Below, piece after piece: positions 60,098-64,000 of a DNA stretch of 64,000 nt. The DNA is from Thalassotalea sediminis. Its GTDB lineage: Bacteria > Pseudomonadota > Gammaproteobacteria > Enterobacterales > Alteromonadaceae. Where the stretch lies: NCBI RefSeq assembly GCF_030295915.1, contig NZ_AP027361.1, positions 1,426,001 to 1,490,000 of the forward strand, given 5' to 3'. Made by a program: the position numbers and the translations under genes. Below the pieces are notes generated by a model. The model had not been told where the DNA came from. It saw only the letters and a list, made by a program, of their open reading frames with translations, and ran no database searches. The number at the start of each line of letters is the position of its first letter. Within the stretch, counting starts at the first letter, position 1.

Positions 60098-63000
60098 ATG
60101 TTTAATATACTGATAAATGGCATGCTGAAAAATAGAATACTTGTCGTTATTACCTTAATAATTACGATTGTCGCAGCGTTGATGATCTTACCTAAGTTAA
60201 ATTTAGACGCTTTTCCTGAGGTAACGAATGTTCAAGTTGTTGTAAACACTGAAGCGCCTGGGCTTGCAGCTGAAGAAGTGGAGCAATTAATCACATATCC
60301 AATAGAAGCGGTTATGTATGCGTTGCCAGATGTTGCACAAGTGCGCTCCATTTCTAAAACTGGCCTTTCTGGCGTAACAGTCGTATTTAAAGAAGGAACA
60401 GATATTTATTTTGCAAGACAGTTAGTCTTTGAGCGTTTGCAAACAGCTAAGGCACTAATTCCTGAAGGTATTGGTGCCCCTGAAATGGGACCCAATACCT
60501 CGGGGCTTGGTCAAATATATCAATATTTACTGTTAGCCGATAAAAGCGCCAATTACGATGCGATGACCTTACGAAGTTTAAATGACTGGGTCGTAAAACT
60601 GTTGATTATGCCTGTTGATGGTGTAACGGATGTGCTGTCTTTTGGGGGTAGTGTTAAACAGTACCAAGTAAATTTAAACCCAAATAAGCTACTCTCTTTT
60701 GCATTAACTCAGCAACAGGTTATTGATGCACTTCAAAGCAACAATACCAATGTTGGTGGCTGGTATATAGCGAGAGGACAAGAGCAGTTGGCAATTCGCG
60801 GTACTGGCTGGTTTGCAAGCGGTGAACAAGGTATTGAACAGATAAAAAAAGTACCACTTAAAACCATTGATGGCACGGTGGTTACGTTGGCAGATGTTGC
60901 TAACGTAGAATTTGGTAGTGAAATTAGACAAGGAGCGGTTACCATGACTCGGCGAGGGGATCATGGTGAAATAGAATCAATGGGTGAAGTCGTCACAGGG
61001 ATTGTGTTGAAAAGAATTGGGGCTAATTCAAACGCCACAATTGGCGGTATTACTGAACGCGTTGATATTATTAATCAAGCATTGCCAAAAGGGGTTAGGT
61101 TTGAGCCCTTTTATGATCAAGGTGAGTTGATTAAAAATGCAGTGATGACGGTTATCAAATCACTAGCAATTGCATTTGTTTTTATCAGTATTGTGCTCCT
61201 ACTTTTTTTGATGGATCTTTCAGCGACCTTTTTAGTGTTAATTTCTATTCCAATATCGATAGCTGTCGCACTTATGGCAATGTCGTTAATGGGAATGTCG
61301 GCAAACTTAATGTCATTAGGGGGTATAGCTATTGCTATTGGTATGCTTGTTGATGGCTCGGTGGTAATGATTGAAAATATTGTTAAGCGTCTTACTGCCC
61401 TCGAACACCATAAAACATCACAGCAATTAACAAGTAATATCGTCAGACAAACAATAGAAATAGCGGCCAAAGAAGTGGCAAGGCCGATATTTTTTGCTTC
61501 GGCAATTATTCTTGTGGTATTTGCACCAATATTTAGCTTTGAAGGTGTCGAGGCAAAATTATTTCAGCCAATGGCAATTAGCATCATGATTGCGGTGGTC
61601 TTTGCTACTTGTGTTGCACTATTTGTCATGCCGGCTTTGGCGAGTTTGGTTATGAGAAGGCGCCACACTTCATCAGTAAACAACATGATGAAACAAATAA
61701 CAACTCTTTATAAACGTGCGCTGACTTATGCGTTGTTACGTGTCAAAACTATTGTGGGTGTTGCTGGTCTTGCATTAATAGCTGCTTGCTTACTTTACCA
61801 AAAACTAGGCACAGAATTTGTTCCCGCCCTTGAAGAAGGAACCATTAACTTGCGCGTTACATTGGCGCCTTCTGCAAGTCTAAATACTGCACTTGACGTA
61901 GCTACAATGCTAGAGAAAAAACTTATGCAATTTCCGGAAGTGACATATGCGTTAAGTCGTATAGGTAGAGCAGAAATTGGTGGAGATCCAGAGCCAGTTA
62001 ATAATATTGAAATTTATATCGGTTTAAAGCCCGTTGCTCAGTGGACTACCGCTAAAAAACGTGAAGCACTTCAAGTAAAGATTGAGGAGTCGTTAGCGCA
62101 ATTCCCTGGGTTGTTGTTCAACTTCTCACAACCGATTGCAACGAGAGTGGATGAATTGTTATCAGGCGTAAAAGCGCAGTTAGCAATAAAGCTATTTGGC
62201 CCTGATTTAACAATATTAGCGCAAAAGGGAAGAGAGATTGAGTTTGCGATTAAACAAATAGCGGGTACAAGAGATGTTGCTATGGAACAAATAACAGGTG
62301 AAGCTCAACTTGTTATTACACCTAACAGGCAAGCATTATCGCGATTTGGTTTGTCTGTAGCAAGTGTCATGGATGTTGTTAGTAAAGGGGTTGGAGGCAC
62401 CCAAGCGGGACAAATTATCACAGGGAATGAACGTTATGATATTTATGTGCGACTTGATAAGCCTTATCGTAGCAATACAGAGGCCATTGCAGACATTCGT
62501 ATTCAATCATCTAGTGGGGCATGGGTAAGGCTAGGGGACGTTGCTGTTATTAGCTATGAATCTGGTGTTCCTCAAATAAGACGAGACGACGTTCAACGCA
62601 GGGTGGTTATTCAGACAAATGTTCAAGGGAGAGATATGGGCTCTGTGGTCAAGGAAATTAAACAAACTATTGACCAGAATATACAGTTGCCTGCGGGATA
62701 TACTGTCAGTATGGGAGGGCAGTTTGAAAGCCAGCAACGTGCACAAAAAAGGCTATCACTTGTTATCCCATTATCATTAACACTCATCGCAATATTGTTG
62801 TATTTTGCATTTGGCTCTATTGGACAAGCAATGTTGATATTACTTAATGTGCCATTAGCAGTGATAGGTGGCGTGTTTTCACTTTACTTGTCAGGCCAAT
62901 ATTTATCAGTACCTAGTGCTGTCGGTTTTATTACCTTGTTTGGCGTTGCGGTGTTAAATGGTGTGGTAATGGTTGAAAGCATTAATCAACAGCTGACATC

Positions 63001-63265
63001 GACAAAAGATATAAGTAGCGCAGTTATTGATGGCGCCTCATCACGTTTTCGGCCTGTTATGATGACAGCAATCACTTCCGCACTAGGGTTGATCCCGATG
63101 TTAATGTCGACTGGCATTGGTGCTGAAATTCAACGGCCTTTGGCAAGTGTCGTTGTTGGAGGGTTATTAACATCGACGCTGTTAACCTTAGTTATACTGC
63201 CTGTATTGTATCGACGATTTTCAAGAGCAAAAATCGCAAAGTTGAAGGGTGAGTCAAACGCTTAA
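60098..63265 (+). CDS. heavy-metal RND efflux permease, HME3/CzcA-like
   Basis: A 1055-residue inner membrane metal/proton antiporter of the HME-RND family. The helix-4 motif is GMLVDGSVVMIENIVKRL and the porter region has GDPEPVNNIEI and RVDELLSGVKAQLAIKLFG. These are of the type found in pumps for divalent cations or of unknown range, and the CusA Met triad is absent (for example the DLMYMP position reads TINLRV). Cobalt, zinc, cadmium or nickel are therefore more likely than copper. No TolC-family gene is in this operon. AGGAGG precedes the ATG. Confidence 0.9.
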   Translation: MFNILINGMLKNRILVVITLIITIVAALMILPKLNLDAFPEVTNVQVVVNTEAPGLAAEEVEQLITYPIEAVMYALPDVAQVRSISKTGLSGVTVVFKEGTDIYFARQLVFERLQTAKALIPEGIGAPEMGPNTSGLGQIYQYLLLADKSANYDAMTLRSLNDWVVKLLIMPVDGVTDVLSFGGSVKQYQVNLNPNKLLSFALTQQQVIDALQSNNTNVGGWYIARGQEQLAIRGTGWFASGEQGIEQIKKVPLKTIDGTVVTLADVANVEFGSEIRQGAVTMTRRGDHGEIESMGEVVTGIVLKRIGANSNATIGGITERVDIINQALPKGVRFEPFYDQGELIKNAVMTVIKSLAIAFVFISIVLLLFLMDLSATFLVLISIPISIAVALMAMSLMGMSANLMSLGGIAIAIGMLVDGSVVMIENIVKRLTALEHHKTSQQLTSNIVRQTIEIAAKEVARPIFFASAIILVVFAPIFSFEGVEAKLFQPMAISIMIAVVFATCVALFVMPALASLVMRRRHTSSVNNMMKQITTLYKRALTYALLRVKTIVGVAGLALIAACLLYQKLGTEFVPALEEGTINLRVTLAPSASLNTALDVATMLEKKLMQFPEVTYALSRIGRAEIGGDPEPVNNIEIYIGLKPVAQWTTAKKREALQVKIEESLAQFPGLLFNFSQPIATRVDELLSGVKAQLAIKLFGPDLTILAQKGREIEFAIKQIAGTRDVAMEQITGEAQLVITPNRQALSRFGLSVASVMDVVSKGVGGTQAGQIITGNERYDIYVRLDKPYRSNTEAIADIRIQSSSGAWVRLGDVAVISYESGVPQIRRDDVQRRVVIQTNVQGRDMGSVVKEIKQTIDQNIQLPAGYTVSMGGQFESQQRAQKRLSLVIPLSLTLIAILLYFAFGSIGQAMLILLNVPLAVIGGVFSLYLSGQYLSVPSAVGFITLFGVAVLNGVVMVESINQQLTSTKDISSAVIDGASSRFRPVMMTAITSALGLIPMLMSTGIGAEIQRPLASVVVGGLLTSTLLTLVILPVLYRRFSRAKIAKLKGESNA

Positions 63266-63281
63266 TACTAAAAATGATTAG

Positions 63282-63316
63282 ACAGCTTGTATGACAAAAA
63301 ATATACAAGCTGTTTT
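63282..63316. terminator. bidirectional terminator after the HME3 pump operon
   Basis: A perfect 11-bp stem, ACAGCTTGTAT (63282-63292) and ATACAAGCTGT (63303-63313), has a 10-nt A-rich loop and is followed by TTT. It separates the pump from the convergent signalling gene. Confidence 0.78.
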
Positions 63317-63333
63317 GTATTGGTAGCTTGCCA

Positions 63334-64000
63334 TTAGGTTTGGCAAAGTTGTCTAAACTGAATTAGTTGTCCTTTCATCGCTACGACATCAAAAATATCA
63401 ATTGTTTGTTTTAAATCAGTTGCGAAGTGGCGTAATGCATCACTGTTATTTTGTTTTGCTTCATGTAGCAAGGATTCAGCAAAACTCGCAATATCGTTAA
63501 GGTTGTTACTTTTTATTAGCTGTTCACATGTTGGTAAATATTTTTCATGTAAATGTTGCTTTAGTGAATTGCTAAGCGGTTTCTGTTCAACATCAGGTAC
63601 ATTTGATGATTGTTGTTGATAGGGTAAAAAGCGCTTTAATTCTGTGATGAGTTCTTGTTTTAATACTGGCTTTCTTAAGTAACCAGCAAAGTTTTCACGA
63701 CGTTGCCTTTCATAATCGTCACGCATAACTGACGCTGTAAGCGCGACAATGGGCACATTTGGCTGATCATGTTTGATAATATTGGCAGCTTCATAACCAT
63801 CCATTTCTGGCATTCTTATATCCATGATCACTAAGTCAAACGGTTGTTCTTTAATTGCAGCAACGGCCTCAAAACCATTGCTAGCCTGTTGCGTATTAAT
63901 ATTCAGTGTGCGACAAATTTCAACTAATAAGTCTCGATTATCTTGAATATCATCAACGATTAATATGTTAGCGTCAGAAAAGGTAAGTGACAGTTGTTCT
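63334..64000 (-). CDS. receiver-domain signalling protein, probably a hybrid histidine kinase (5' end missing)
   Basis: The coding frame stays open to the right edge, so the N-terminal part is not seen. The 221 visible residues start in the lead-in to a receiver domain: ILIVDD (acidic pocket), DLVIMDIRMPEMDG (phospho-acceptor Asp), VALTAS and LRKP (conserved Lys). A C-terminal helical region (about 90 residues, ending LIQFRQLCQT) follows the receiver and could be an atypical Hpt-like helix bundle, but no canonical phosphohistidine motif is clear. The start at 63831 is only an internal Met. It is most likely the C-terminus of a hybrid sensor kinase. Confidence 0.82.
   Translation of the reverse strand, partial: EQLSLTFSDANILIVDDIQDNRDLLVEICRTLNINTQQASNGFEAVAAIKEQPFDLVIMDIRMPEMDGYEAANIIKHDQPNVPIVALTASVMRDDYERQRRENFAGYLRKPVLKQELITELKRFLPYQQQSSNVPDVEQKPLSNSLKQHLHEKYLPTCEQLIKSNNLNDIASFAESLLHEAKQNNSDALRHFATDLKQTIDIFDVVAMKGQLIQFRQLCQT

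Noticed and set aside
1..64000. CRISPR arrays, tRNA/rRNA genes, insertion sequences or prophage
   Set aside because: No array of direct repeats with unique spacers, no tRNA or rRNA-like sequence, and no transposase, integrase or phage structural gene was seen. The 28-nt phased repeats upstream of satD are too few and lack spacer character for CRISPR.

Overview
The window looks like chromosomal DNA from a marine gammaproteobacterium of the Alteromonadales, most likely the Colwelliaceae (Colwellia or Thalassotalea type). The DNA is AT-rich throughout. Typical features of that group are a class GN sortase with its VIT/vWA target protein, a FolX-FolE-FolM monapterin operon, a TIGR02450 Trp-rich protein, a globin-coupled diguanylate cyclase and many secreted peptidases. 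This placement is inferred from gene content only. I see no rRNA, tRNA, CRISPR array, insertion sequence or prophage gene. Most sequence is tightly packed coding DNA.

Layout. 1-8.8 kb: a GAF-GGDEF protein, folK, the folX-folE-folM operon ending in a strong terminator, a secreted S9 peptidase, and small membrane or cytosolic proteins (YgjV, DUF2007 with zinc ribbon, DUF1801, GNAT). 8.8-24.6 kb: sortase plus target, a TonB-dependent receptor, a crotonase, an amino-acid racemase, a Bax-type hydrolase, a periplasmic solute-binding protein, DUF393 and SDR genes, a DUF3081/TIGR02450 pair, an S10 peptidase, a DJ-1-family protein and a globin-coupled diguanylate cyclase. 24.7-33.2 kb: a five-gene minus-strand operon (HAE3/MMPL-type RND permease, LolA-like periplasmic protein, outer-membrane beta-barrel, DUF2892, rhodanese) divergent from a BigR/YgaV-like ArsR regulator, then a secreted metallo-beta-lactamase-fold protein and a cytochrome b561. 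33.2-42.5 kb: an LTA-synthase-family enzyme, a DMT transporter, a soluble PAS chemoreceptor-like protein, a PadR-HAAS pair with a nearby PPP-type phosphatase, and a SatD-DUF3307 pair.

42.7-63.3 kb is an efflux region. A Cus-type copper/silver operon has a Cys/His/Met-rich leader protein, a DUF411 protein, a TolC-family protein, an adaptor with two CusF-like domains, and a CusA pump with the Met triad. Then come a solute-binding protein, an AcrAB-type operon followed by a TetR gene, an alpha/beta-hydrolase plus membrane-fused ECF sigma factor, and a second heavy-metal RND operon of HME3/Czc type with its own Cys/His-rich leader. The window ends inside a receiver-containing signalling protein read from the minus strand.

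The points I find least explained are: (i) the ArsR-linked RND/LolA-like/beta-barrel/rhodanese cluster with an array of CTAATA half-sites; (ii) three GCAA-N8-GATTGCC repeats spaced exactly 28 nt apart directly upstream of satD; (iii) a 15-bp inverted repeat flanking the padR promoter; (iv) an ECF sigma factor fused to a multi-pass membrane domain and translationally coupled to a secreted hydrolase; and (v) the two metal-efflux leader proteins that share a YRPPI C-terminal motif.
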